A DNA stretch of 64,000 nucleotides from Lutibaculum sp963816555 (GTDB taxonomy: Bacteria; Pseudomonadota; Alphaproteobacteria; Rhizobiales; Tepidamorphaceae), in contig CAWFLD010000002.1 in assembly GCA_963816555.1 (NCBI GenBank), forward strand, positions 186,001 through 250,000, given 5' to 3'. The notes under the pieces were generated by a model. It was not told the origin of the DNA and did not search any database. It worked only from the letters and a program-made list of their open reading frames with translations. Below, one piece after another: positions 52,710-61,269 of this stretch (position 1 is the first letter of the stretch; the number at the start of each line of letters is the position of its first letter). A program made the translations under genes and the position numbers.

Positions 52710-54509
52710 ATGAACGAGCTCACCCCTCCCGTCCTTTCCGTGCGCGGCCTGCAGACCGAGGTGCGCGGCCGCGACGGGCGGAAGCTCGTCGTGGACGGGC
52801 TCGACCTCGACCTCCTGCCGGGGGAGACCGTCTGCATCGCGGGCGAATCCGGCTCGGGCAAGTCGATGACGGCGATGTCGATCATGCGGCTCCTGCCGGA
52901 GCCGGCGGCCCGGATCGCCGGCGGGCAGGTGCTGCTCGGCGGCCGCGACCTGGCCGCCCTGTCGGAAGGGCAGATGCGGCGCGTGCGCGGCGGCGAGATC
53001 GCGATGATCTTCCAGGAGCCGATGACGTCGCTCAACCCGATCATGACGGTGGGCGCGCAGCTCGTGGAGGCCGTGCAGGCCCATCGCGGCCTGGGCGGCC
53101 GGGCGGCGCGCGCCGAGGTGCGCCAGGCGCTCGAGGCGGTGCGCATGTCGGAGCCCGAGCGGCGGCTGAAGCAGTACCCCTACGAGCTGTCGGGGGGCAT
53201 GCGGCAGCGCGTGATGATCGCCATGGCGCTCGCCTGCCGGCCCAAGGTGCTGATCGCCGACGAGCCGACGACCGCGCTCGACGTGACGATCCAGGCGCAG
53301 ATCCTCGAGCTCATGCGGGAGCTGAAGCGCTCCACCGGCACCGCGATCATCCTCATCACCCACGACATGGGCGTGGTCGCCGAGATGGCCGACCGCGTCT
53401 TCGTCATGAATGCCGGCAAGGTCGTCGAAAGCGGCCCGGTCGAGCAGATATTCGAGAGCCCGAAGGAACCCTACACCCGGGAACTGCTGGCCGCGGTGCC
53501 GCGGCTCGGGGCGATGGCCGGCGTCGAGGGGCCGTTGCGCGGCCGCAAGGGCGGGCGCGGTCCGGCGGACACCCTCCTGTCCGTGCGCGATCTCACCGTG
53601 CGCTTCGACCTCAAGTCCGGCTTCTTCCAGCGGGTCGGGAGCCGCGTGCATGCCGTCGAAGGCATCTCCTTCGACCTCGCGCCGCGGGAGACGCTGGCGC
53701 TCGTCGGCAAATCCGGCTGCGGCAAGTCGACGACCGGCAAGGCGATCATGGGCCTCGTGCCGCGGACCGGCTCCGTGGCGATCGAGGGGCAGGAGACGGT
53801 GGGGCTCGGGCCCCGCGCGATGACCGCCGTGCGGCGCAACGTGCAGATGATCTTCCAGGATCCCGGCGCCGCGCTCGACCCGCGCATGACGGTCGGGGAT
53901 CTCGTGGCGGAGCCGCTCGTCATCCACGGCCTGGCCTCGGGCTCCGAGCTCAAGGACCGCGTGGCCTGGCTGTTCGAGCGCGTCGGCCTGTCGCCCGACC
54001 ATGCCAGCCGGCATCCGCACGCCTTCTCCGGCGGGCAGCGCCAGCGCATCTGCATCGCGCGCGCCCTGTCGCTGTCGCCGAAGATCATCATCGCCGACGA
54101 GAGCGTCTCCGCCCTCGACGTGTCGGTGCAGGCGCAGGTGCTCGATCTCCTGCAGGAGCTGCAGGACGAGATGGGCCTCTCCTACCTCTTCGTGTCGCAC
54201 GACATGGCGGTCGTCGAGCAGATCAGCCACCGGGTCGCCGTCATGTATCTCGGCCAGATCGTCGAGATCGGCAGCCGGGCCCAGGTCTTCGAGAACCCGC
54301 TGCACCCCTACACGAGGCGGCTGCTGTCCGCCGTGCCGATCGCCGACCCGTCGCACCGGCGGGACCATTTCGCGCGGCTCGAAGGCGAGGTGCCGTCGCC
54401 GGTGCGGGCGGTGGGCGACGAGCCGCGACGCGTGGAGCTCGACGAGGTCGAGCCCGGCCATTTCGTGGAGCGCGAGCACGAGCTCCAGGCGCTCGACGCG
54501 GCCGAATAG
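52710..54509 (+). CDS. Fused dipeptide-type ABC transporter ATP-binding protein (DppD-DppF)
   Basis: The 599-residue protein contains two ATPases. Domain 1 has Walker A GESGSGKSMTAMS, LNPIMTVGAQ, signature LSGGMRQRVMIAMAL, DEPTTALDVTIQAQ and THDMGVVAEMAD. Domain 2 (from about residue 290) has GKSGCGKSTTGKAI, FSGGQRQRICIARAL, DESVSALDVSVQAQ and SHDMAVVEQISH. Separate D and F proteins are more common, and the other Dpp operon in this window has them. It would power the permeases encoded at 48050 and 48943. A palindromic repeat separates it from the acetamidase gene. C-terminal tail is acidic. Confidence 0.94.
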   Translation: MNELTPPVLSVRGLQTEVRGRDGRKLVVDGLDLDLLPGETVCIAGESGSGKSMTAMSIMRLLPEPAARIAGGQVLLGGRDLAALSEGQMRRVRGGEIAMIFQEPMTSLNPIMTVGAQLVEAVQAHRGLGGRAARAEVRQALEAVRMSEPERRLKQYPYELSGGMRQRVMIAMALACRPKVLIADEPTTALDVTIQAQILELMRELKRSTGTAIILITHDMGVVAEMADRVFVMNAGKVVESGPVEQIFESPKEPYTRELLAAVPRLGAMAGVEGPLRGRKGGRGPADTLLSVRDLTVRFDLKSGFFQRVGSRVHAVEGISFDLAPRETLALVGKSGCGKSTTGKAIMGLVPRTGSVAIEGQETVGLGPRAMTAVRRNVQMIFQDPGAALDPRMTVGDLVAEPLVIHGLASGSELKDRVAWLFERVGLSPDHASRHPHAFSGGQRQRICIARALSLSPKIIIADESVSALDVSVQAQVLDLLQELQDEMGLSYLFVSHDMAVVEQISHRVAVMYLGQIVEIGSRAQVFENPLHPYTRRLLSAVPIADPSHRRDHFARLEGEVPSPVRAVGDEPRRVELDEVEPGHFVEREHELQALDAAE

Positions 54510-54539
54510 GGAGGGCGGACGAGGATGGGCGAGGGGATC

Positions 54540-55250
54540 TCAGCGGCGCGACAGCGTGTCCCAGACGCCCGGCGACCAGCGGCGCACGACCGTCTCGATG
54601 TGGGTGCGCGCGGCGCTCGCCGCCGTTCCCGGATGCCCGCTGCGGATGCCGGCCAGCAGGGCCTCGTGCTCCTCGGCCGCCCCCTCGATGAGCGGCTTCT
54701 CGCGCCGGCCCGGCGCGCCGAGCGTGTGGCGGTAGATGTGGAGCATGCAGCGCGTGAGGATCGCCTCGACGGACTCGAAGTCGGCCATCCGGAGGATCGT
54801 GCGGTGGAAGTCCTGGTCGAGCTCGCTGAGCCTGTAGGAATCCCCGCGGATGTCGTCCTCCCGCATCGCGGCGACGATCGCCTCGAGCCTGCCGAACGCC
54901 GCTTCGTCCCCCGACGTCGCCGCGGCGGCCGCGGCCCTCGGCTCGATCGACAGCCGCAGCTCGGCGAGCAGCGCCGCCTCCTCGGCGCTCGTGGAGCAGA
55001 CCACGGTGCCGCGATAGCCCCGGCGGACGACGAGCCCGTCCTGCTGGAGCCGCATGAGCGCCTCGCGCACCGTGCCCTGGCTGCAGTTCATGTCGGCGGC
55101 CAGTTCCGCCTCGAGAAGCGGCGCTCCGGGGACGAGGTCTCCGAGCAGGATCGCCCGCTTGACGGCGTGATAGACTGCCTCGCTCCGGCGCCTCGCATGC
55201 GCCGCCTGTGAACGGAAGGGAAAGAAGACGTTGTTCGCGTTGACAGACAT
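54540..55250 (-). CDS. GntR family transcriptional regulator (FadR subfamily)
   Basis: The 236-residue protein has a winged helix (AVYHAVKRAILLGDLVPGAP, then EAELAADMNCSQGTVREALM and GLVVRRGYRGTVV) and an FCD domain (LRLSIEPRAAAAAA, LDQDFHRTILRMADF, CMLHIYRHTLGAP, EEHEALLAGIRSG). DQDFH, RHTLG and EEHEAL supply the metal-binding Asp/His set. It is divergent from the second Dpp operon, with a long perfect palindrome 18 bases before its start. It most likely represses itself and that operon. It is convergent with the fused ATPase gene (30-base gap). Confidence 0.92.
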   Translation of the reverse strand: MSVNANNVFFPFRSQAAHARRRSEAVYHAVKRAILLGDLVPGAPLLEAELAADMNCSQGTVREALMRLQQDGLVVRRGYRGTVVCSTSAEEAALLAELRLSIEPRAAAAAATSGDEAAFGRLEAIVAAMREDDIRGDSYRLSELDQDFHRTILRMADFESVEAILTRCMLHIYRHTLGAPGRREKPLIEGAAEEHEALLAGIRSGHPGTAASAARTHIETVVRRWSPGVWDTLSRR

Positions 55251-55267
55251 GGCGGCCGGGCTAGGAT

Positions 55268-55289
55268 CGATTATCGATATCGATAATCG
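55268..55289. promoter_or_regulatory. Perfect 22-base palindrome, probable GntR operator
   Basis: The palindrome has the half-site CGATTATCGAT and its exact complement, with ATCGATATCGAT at the centre. It is the most A/T-rich spot in the 156-base gap between the GntR gene (start 55250) and the transporter operon (start 55407). Symmetry and location fit an operator for the adjacent GntR. Confidence 0.7.
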
Positions 55290-55406
55290 CGTGAGCGAGG
55301 CTGGCCGGCAAGTGCTTCACCGGATGAGAATTCGCCCCCCTTCGACGGACCGCGCAGCGCCGTCGGCGCGCGCGCCCCGTCGCCACCACCGGGCGAGGTG
55401 AGGCGG

Positions 55407-56399
55407 ATGGCGGCCGTGCTTTCGATCCAGGACCTCGTAATCGAGTTCTCGAGCGAGGGACGCACCTTCCGGGCGGTGGACGGCGTCTCCTACGACGTCG
55501 GCAAGGGCGAGATCGTCGCCGTGGTCGGCAAGTCGGGCAGCGGCAAGTCCGTGACCGCGCTGTCGATCCTCGGCCTCGTGCCGACGCCGCCCGGCCGCGT
55601 GGCGGGCGGGCGCATCATGTTCGACGGCCGCGATCTCCTGACGCTTCGCGAGGAGGAGATCCGGCACATCCGCGGGCGGCGGATCGGCATGATCTTCCAG
55701 GAGCCCATGACGTCGCTCAACCCGATCCTGTCGATCGGCAGGCAGATGACGGAGGGCATGCGCCTGCATCTCGGCCTGTCCGCGAAGGATGCGATGGCGC
55801 GGGCGGCGGAGCTCCTGACGATGGTCGGGATCCCCGAGCCCGAGCGGCGGCTGGCGCAGTATCCGCACGAGATGAGCGGCGGCATGCGCCAGCGCATCAT
55901 GATCGCGATGGCGCTGAGCTGCGAGCCGGAGCTGATCATCGCCGACGAGCCGACGACGGCGCTCGACGTGACGATCCAGGCCCAGATCCTCGAGCTCCTC
56001 AAGGATCTCTGCGAGCGGCTCGGCGTGGCGCTGATGATCATCACGCACAATCTCGGCATCGTGGCGCGCTACGCCGACCGGGTGAACGTCATGTACGCCG
56101 GCCGCGTCGTCGAGCGCGGAGGCGCCTCGGAGATCTACCGCAGGCCGGCGCATCCCTACACGGCGGGCCTGCTGCGCTCCGTTCCGCGCCTCGACCAGCC
56201 GCGCGGCGCGCCGCTCGTGCCGATCCCGGGGAACCCGCCGGATCCTTCGGCGCTGCCGTCCGGCTGCTCGTTCCGTCCCCGCTGCGGCTACGCGACGGAG
56301 GAATGCGCGCAGGCCGCTCCGCCGCTGTTCGAGGCGTCCGCCTCGCACGAGACCGCCTGCTTCCACTACGACAAGCTGCTCGCGAAGGAGCCCGCATGA
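55407..56399 (+). CDS. Dipeptide/oligopeptide-type ABC transporter ATP-binding protein (DppD-like)
   Basis: The 330-residue ATPase has Walker A GKSGSGKSVTALSILG, Q-loop FQEPMTSLNPILSIGRQ, signature MSGGMRQRIMIAMAL, Walker B LIIADEPTTALDVT and switch ITHNLGIVARYADR. The C-terminal oligopeptide domain has the cysteine motif CSFRPRCGYATEEC, the [4Fe-4S]-like cluster region of DppD/OppD. It opens the second dipeptide-type operon, downstream of a palindromic operator. The ATG at 55407 is preferred over the GTG at 55398. Its stop overlaps the next gene by four bases. Confidence 0.94.
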   Translation: MAAVLSIQDLVIEFSSEGRTFRAVDGVSYDVGKGEIVAVVGKSGSGKSVTALSILGLVPTPPGRVAGGRIMFDGRDLLTLREEEIRHIRGRRIGMIFQEPMTSLNPILSIGRQMTEGMRLHLGLSAKDAMARAAELLTMVGIPEPERRLAQYPHEMSGGMRQRIMIAMALSCEPELIIADEPTTALDVTIQAQILELLKDLCERLGVALMIITHNLGIVARYADRVNVMYAGRVVERGGASEIYRRPAHPYTAGLLRSVPRLDQPRGAPLVPIPGNPPDPSALPSGCSFRPRCGYATEECAQAAPPLFEASASHETACFHYDKLLAKEPA

Positions 56400-57442
56400 G
56401 CGTCGACGTGAAGGAGCGCCCCGGCACGGCCGCGGAGGGGGCGTCGTCGCCGCTCGTCGAGGTGCGGGACCTGAAGAAGCACTTCCCGATCACCAAGGGC
56501 TTCTTCGTCGAACGCGAGGTCGCCTCCGTGAAGGCGCTCGACGGCGTGAGCTTCACGATCGGCCGCGGCGAGACGCTGGGCCTCGTCGGCAAGTCCGGCT
56601 GCGGAAAGTCGACGCTCGCGAAGTGCATGCTCTTGCTGGAGGAGCCCACGGACGGGCACATCCTGTTCGACGGCGAGGACGTCTCCCACGTCAGGGGGAA
56701 GCGCGTCGCGCCGTTCCGCCGCCGCGTCCAGGCGGTCTTCCAGGACCCGTTCTCCTCGCTCAACCCGCGCATGCGGGTCGAGGAGATCGTGGGCGAGCCG
56801 CTCTACGTGCACGGCGTCGAGCCGGATTCGGCCGCGCGTGCCGAGCGGGTGCGCGAGCTCCTGAGCATCTGCGGCCTGTCGGCCCGGCTCATGGACCGAT
56901 ATCCGCACGAGATGAGCGGCGGCCAGCGCCAGCGCGTCGGCATCGCCCGGGCGCTCGCGCTGAGGCCGGACTTCATCGTCTGCGACGAGGCGGTGTCGGC
57001 GCTCGACGTCTCGATCCAGGCGCAGGTGATCCGGCTGCTCGAGGACCTGCGCGACGAGTTCGGGCTGACATACCTGTTCATCGGCCACGACCTGTCGGTG
57101 GTGCGCCACATCAGCCACCGCGTCGCGGTGATGTATCTCGGCAAGATCGTCGAGATCGGCGACAGCGACGAGATCTTTTCCGACGCGCGCCACCCCTATA
57201 CGCGGGCGCTGCTTTCGGCCGTCCCCGTGCCGGATCCCGATCTCGAGCGGTCCCGCGCGCACAGGGTCGTGTCGGGCGAGCTGCCGAGCCCGATCAACCC
57301 GCCGTCCGGCTGCGTCTTCCACCCGCGCTGCCCGCTGGCGATCGAGGAGTGCCGCCGGGCGGTGCCGCAGCCGCGCGATTTCGGCCGCGGCCATCTCGCC
57401 GCATGCATCCGGGCGGAAGAAGCCGAAAAGGCCTTTGCCTGA
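56396..57442 (+). CDS. Dipeptide/oligopeptide-type ABC transporter ATP-binding protein (DppF-like)
   Basis: The 348-residue partner ATPase has Walker A GKSGCGKSTLAKCML, FQDPFSSLNPRMRVEEIV, signature MSGGQRQRVGIARAL, DEAVSALDVSIQAQVI and GHDLSVVRHISHRVAVMYLG. The C-terminal part has INPPSGCVFHPRCPLAIEEC. The Walker B glutamate is in CDEAVSALD, as usual in OppF. It pairs with the DppD-like protein. The binding protein gene follows after 32 bases. Confidence 0.94.
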   Translation: MSVDVKERPGTAAEGASSPLVEVRDLKKHFPITKGFFVEREVASVKALDGVSFTIGRGETLGLVGKSGCGKSTLAKCMLLLEEPTDGHILFDGEDVSHVRGKRVAPFRRRVQAVFQDPFSSLNPRMRVEEIVGEPLYVHGVEPDSAARAERVRELLSICGLSARLMDRYPHEMSGGQRQRVGIARALALRPDFIVCDEAVSALDVSIQAQVIRLLEDLRDEFGLTYLFIGHDLSVVRHISHRVAVMYLGKIVEIGDSDEIFSDARHPYTRALLSAVPVPDPDLERSRAHRVVSGELPSPINPPSGCVFHPRCPLAIEECRRAVPQPRDFGRGHLAACIRAEEAEKAFA

Positions 57443-57474
57443 CCATCCGCCACAATCAGAGGGAGACCAGAACC

Positions 57475-59263
57475 ATGAAGGACAGGCTGACCGACACCGA
57501 CAAGGCGCGCATCCGCGCAGAGCTGGATGACGCCCACGACTTCGATCCGCGCGACCCGCTCTTCGGACTGAGCCGCGCCGATCTCTCCGGGCCGAACATG
57601 AAGCGTCGCACCGTGCTGCGCCTCCTCGCGGCCGCCGGCACGCTGACGGCCTGGCACGTCCTGCCCGGCACCGGCGCCATCGGCCGGGCCATGGCCCAGG
57701 GCGCCGCCCGGCGGCACGCTGACGGCGGGCTGGTCGGGCGTCGGCGAGATCGTCACGCTCGATCCCGCCCAGATCAACCAGGTGCTGCAGTTCCAGATCG
57801 CCTCGAACGTGCTGAGCGGCCTGACCCATATCGACGCCCAGCTGCAGGCGCAGGGCGACCTGGCGGAGAGCTGGGAGGTCTCGGAGGACGGCAAGGAGTA
57901 CACCTTCAAGCTGCGCGAGGGCGTGACCTTCCACAACGGCGACAAGTTCGACGCCGACGACGTCCTCTTCACCTACAACCGCTCGAAGGACCCCGAGAAG
58001 TCGATCCACTACCGCGTGCTGGCGAACGTCGCCGACCTGCAGAAGGTCGACGACTACACGGTGAAGTTCACGCTCAACGAGCCGCAGGCGTCGTTCCTCG
58101 TGAAGACGCTCGAGCGCTCGAGCGGCCGTGCCATGACGATCGTCTCGCGCGGGGCGCTCGAGAAGATGGGCCCCTCCGACTACGGCCTGAAGCCCGTCGG
58201 CACCGGTCCCTTCAAGGTCACCGAGCACCAGCTCGGCCAGGGCGTGACGCTCGAGAAGTTCGACAAGTACTACGATCCCGAGCGGCCGAAGCTCGCCAAG
58301 GTCATCATCAAGCCCATCCTCGACGCCGAGCCGCTGGCCGCGGCGATGGAGGCAGGCGACATCCAGATCACCGGCGGCAACCCGCTTCCCGCGGAGCTCA
58401 TCGACCGGTTCGCCTCGAACGGCGACCTCACGGTGAGCGAGGTGCCGGGACCGGGCTTCCAGTCCGTCTGGATCAACCCGTGGCACGAGAACATGAAGGT
58501 CACCGACTTCAACAAGCCGGTCGACGAGCTGATGAAGGAGAAGGGCTTCAAGGTCCGCCTCGCGATCGCGAAGGCGCTCGACCGCGAACGCTTCATCCAG
58601 CAGGCGGAGTTCGGCCGCGGCACGCCCGCCTACGGCACGGTGAACCCCGCCATGGGCTTCTACTTCGACGAGAAGCTCGCCGAGGAGAGCAACCAGAAGT
58701 CGGACGCCGATGCGGCCAAGAAGCTGATGGAGGAGGCCGGCTACCCGAACGGCGAAGGCTTCCCGAAGCTGCGGCTGCTCTGCACGCCGTCGCAGCGCCG
58801 CGAGGCCACTGTGATCGCGAACCTCCTGAAGCAGAACATCGGCATCGAGGTCGAGATCCAGCCGAAGGACTTCCCCGTCCTGATCGAGGACTTCGACAAG
58901 ATGGACTGGGACCTCGTGCGCCTCGGCTCCGGCGGCGACTTCGATCCCGACGACGCGCTCGTCGACTGGATGCAGACGGACTCGAAGTTCAACGGCCCCG
59001 ACCGGAACAAGGACGAGATGCCGTTCGGCTTCTGGTCCGACAAGGAGGTCGACGCGATGATCGACAAGCAGAGCCGCACCGCCGACGTCGACAAGCGCAA
59101 GGAGCTCGTCCAGAAGGCGAACCGGATCTCCTCCGACAAGGTCGCGTCGGGCTTCCTGTTCCACCCGGCCGACATCATGGTCTGGCACACGTCGGTCAAC
59201 TATCCCGACGAGAGCCGCATCCCGGGCCTCGTCGAGCTCGACCGCGTGACGGTCTCGGGCTGA
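57475..59263 (+). CDS. ABC transporter substrate-binding protein, family 5 (one frameshift)
   Basis: The N-terminus carries a 41-residue cytoplasmic extension before a twin-arginine leader, KRRTVLRLLAAAGTLTAWHV, ending near RAMAQG. One extra C near 57710 separates it from the mature part; corrected it reads LTAGWSGVGEIVTLDPAQIN, then GKEYTFKLREGVTFHNGDKF, KPVGTGPFKVTEHQLGQ and KVRLAIAKALDRERF. Use of the Tat route is unusual but not rare for such proteins. It is the receptor of the second dipeptide-type system. The ATG at 57475 could be replaced by the internal ATG (MKRRTVL) at the leader. Total about 596 codons. Confidence 0.88.
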
Positions 59264-59277
59264 CGCACCCAGAGAAG

Positions 59278-59301
59278 GAGCGGCCCCCCGGCGGGCCGCT
59301 C
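59278..59301 (+). other. Stem-loop between binding protein and permease genes
   Basis: GAGCGGCCC pairs perfectly with GGGCCGCTC across a six-base loop, 15 bases after the binding protein stop. No T-run follows. Such hairpins commonly stabilise the upstream binding protein message or lower permease expression. Confidence 0.65.
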
Positions 59302-59327
59302 CACCCCTCTTCCCGCAAGGCGCATCG

Positions 59328-60278
59328 ATGAGCCGCTATATCCTTCACCGCCTGATCGGCGCTGTCTTCGTGATGTGGGCCGTGGCGACGCTGGTCTTCT
59401 TCATGATGCGCGCCGTGCCCGGCGACCCGATCGCCGCCATGATGTTCGACGCCGGCGACGCCGAGACCATCGCCAACCTCAGGACGAAGCTCGGCCTCGA
59501 CCAGCCGCTGGTGATCCAGTACCTCAAGTGGCTCTGGCACGCGCTGCAGGGCGATTTCGGGCGGTCGATCTACGGCAGCCACGCGCCGGTCGGAACGCTG
59601 ATCGCCGAGGCGCTGCCGCGAACCCTGTCGCTCACGCTCCTCGCCTTCACGATCGCCGTGGTCATCGCGGTGCCGGCCGGGCTCATCGCCGCCACGCGCC
59701 GCAACTCGATGAGCGATCACGCGGTGACGGTCGTCGCCTTCCTCGGCCTTTCGATGCCGGACTTCTGGCTCGGCATTCTCCTGATCATCGTGTTCGCGGC
59801 GAACCTGCAATGGCTGCCGGCGATCGGCTACGCCCCGCTGTCCCAGGGCTTCTGGCCGTGGTTCTCGCACCTGATCCTGCCGGCGATCGCGGCCGGGACG
59901 GCGTTCTCCGCGATCATCGCGCGCATGATCCGCTCGGCGATGCTCGAGATCCTGAAGACAGACTACGTACGGGTCGCGAACGCCAAGGGGCTGGCCCGCG
60001 CCACCGTGGTCCTGCGCCACGCCTTCCCGAACGCCCTCATTCCGGTGATCACGGTCATGGGCATCGCCATCGCGCTTCTCATGGCGAACGCGGTCGTGGT
60101 CGAGAACGTCTTCTCGATCAAGGGGATCGGCAGGCTCCTGATCCAGGGGATCCTGAACCGCGACTACCCCGTGGTGCAGGGCACCATCCTCGTCGTCTCC
60201 ACCATCTTCGTCTTCTCGAACCTCGCGGTCGATCTCCTCTACACGGTGGTCGACCCGCGCATCCGGTACGCCAAATGA
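59328..60278 (+). CDS. Dipeptide/oligopeptide-type ABC transporter permease (DppB-like)
   Basis: The 316-residue permease starts MSRYILHRLIGAVFVMWAVA, has RTKLGLDQPLVIQYLKWLWH, DFGRSIYGSHAPVGTLIAEA and the EAA loop DYVRVANAKGLARATVVLRH followed by AFPNALIPVI. VENVFSIKGIGRLLIQGILN and the DPRIRYAK tail are classic. It partners the DppC-like permease encoded next, overlapping by four bases. Confidence 0.93.
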   Translation: MSRYILHRLIGAVFVMWAVATLVFFMMRAVPGDPIAAMMFDAGDAETIANLRTKLGLDQPLVIQYLKWLWHALQGDFGRSIYGSHAPVGTLIAEALPRTLSLTLLAFTIAVVIAVPAGLIAATRRNSMSDHAVTVVAFLGLSMPDFWLGILLIIVFAANLQWLPAIGYAPLSQGFWPWFSHLILPAIAAGTAFSAIIARMIRSAMLEILKTDYVRVANAKGLARATVVLRHAFPNALIPVITVMGIAIALLMANAVVVENVFSIKGIGRLLIQGILNRDYPVVQGTILVVSTIFVFSNLAVDLLYTVVDPRIRYAK

Positions 60279-61162
60279 CCGCCACGCCGCTCGTCGAAGA
60301 AGCCGAAGCCCTGCCGCCGCGTCGCCGCGGCCGGGCGCGGCAGTTCCTTGCCGTCGTCCTGCGCGACCGGAAGGCCCAGTTCGGCTTCGTCGTGCTCGCG
60401 ATCTTCGTGCTCGGCGCCGCCTTCGGGCCGCTCGTCCTGCCATACGACCCCAACGCCATGGCGTTCGACATGATGTCGCCGCCGAGCCTGGCGCACCCGC
60501 TGGGCACCGACGACCTCGGCCGCGACCTCCTGGCGCGCGTCATGGAGGGCGGCCGGGTGTCGCTGTTCGTGGGCGCGTCGACCGTCGCGATCGCGCTCGT
60601 GGTCGGCGTCACGCTCGGCCTGCTCGCCGGCTATTTCGGGGGGTGGGTCGACCACATCATCATGCGCTACGTCGACCTGCAGTGGGCGTTCCCGAACTTC
60701 ATCATCGCGGTCTACATCGTCGCGGTGTTCGGCACGGGGCTCGCCAACGTCATCATCGCGATCTCGCTCGCCTTCGTGGACGACTTCGCCCGGATCGCGC
60801 GCGGCATGGTGCTGTCGATCAAGGAGGAGCAGTACGTCGCGGCGGCACGGACGGTGGGCGTGCCGCAATGGCGGATCATGTGGCGCCACATCCTGCCGAA
60901 CGCCACGGCCCCGCTCATCGTCCAGGCGACGGTGTCGGTGTCCTACGCCATCCTCGGCGAGGCGACGCTGTCGTTCCTCGGGCTCGGCGTCGAGGCCGAC
61001 ACGCCGACGTGGGGGCTGATCCTCGCCGACGCGCGCTCCTTCGTGTCGCGCGCCTGGTGGCTCGGCATCTTCCCCGGCGTCGCCATCATGCTGACGGTGC
61101 TGTCGATCAACTTCATCGGCGACGCGCTGCGCGACTTCCTCGACGTCCGCGAGGTGCAGTAG
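60275..61162 (+). CDS. Dipeptide/oligopeptide-type ABC transporter permease (DppC-like)
   Basis: The 295-residue permease has the OppC-type N-terminal region (FGPLVLPYDPNAMAFD, HPLGTDDLGRDLLARVMEGG), six membrane helices and the EAA loop QYVAAARTVGVPQWRIMWRH followed by ILPNATAPLI. It ends FIGDALRDFLDVREVQ. It completes the second dipeptide-type transporter. A sulfatase-family gene follows after 107 bases on the same strand. Confidence 0.93.
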   Translation: MTATPLVEEAEALPPRRRGRARQFLAVVLRDRKAQFGFVVLAIFVLGAAFGPLVLPYDPNAMAFDMMSPPSLAHPLGTDDLGRDLLARVMEGGRVSLFVGASTVAIALVVGVTLGLLAGYFGGWVDHIIMRYVDLQWAFPNFIIAVYIVAVFGTGLANVIIAISLAFVDDFARIARGMVLSIKEEQYVAAARTVGVPQWRIMWRHILPNATAPLIVQATVSVSYAILGEATLSFLGLGVEADTPTWGLILADARSFVSRAWWLGIFPGVAIMLTVLSINFIGDALRDFLDVREVQ

Positions 61163-61269
61163 AACCAGCGGCAGTCCGCGACGCCCGGCGTGCCGCACCG
61201 GCTTGTGCCGCCGGCGTCCCGCGCCGTAGCTGGCGTCCCGGACCTTTCGATGCACGGCGGGAGCGAGGC

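Noticed and set aside
51471..54479. A 1002-codon antisense open frame over the acetamidase and fused ATPase genes
   Set aside because: Composition mirrors the plus-strand codon bias and no family motif is seen.
56366..59188. A 940-codon antisense open frame over the second Dpp operon
   Set aside because: Same shadow pattern; the plus-strand frames carry clear ATPase and binding protein motifs.
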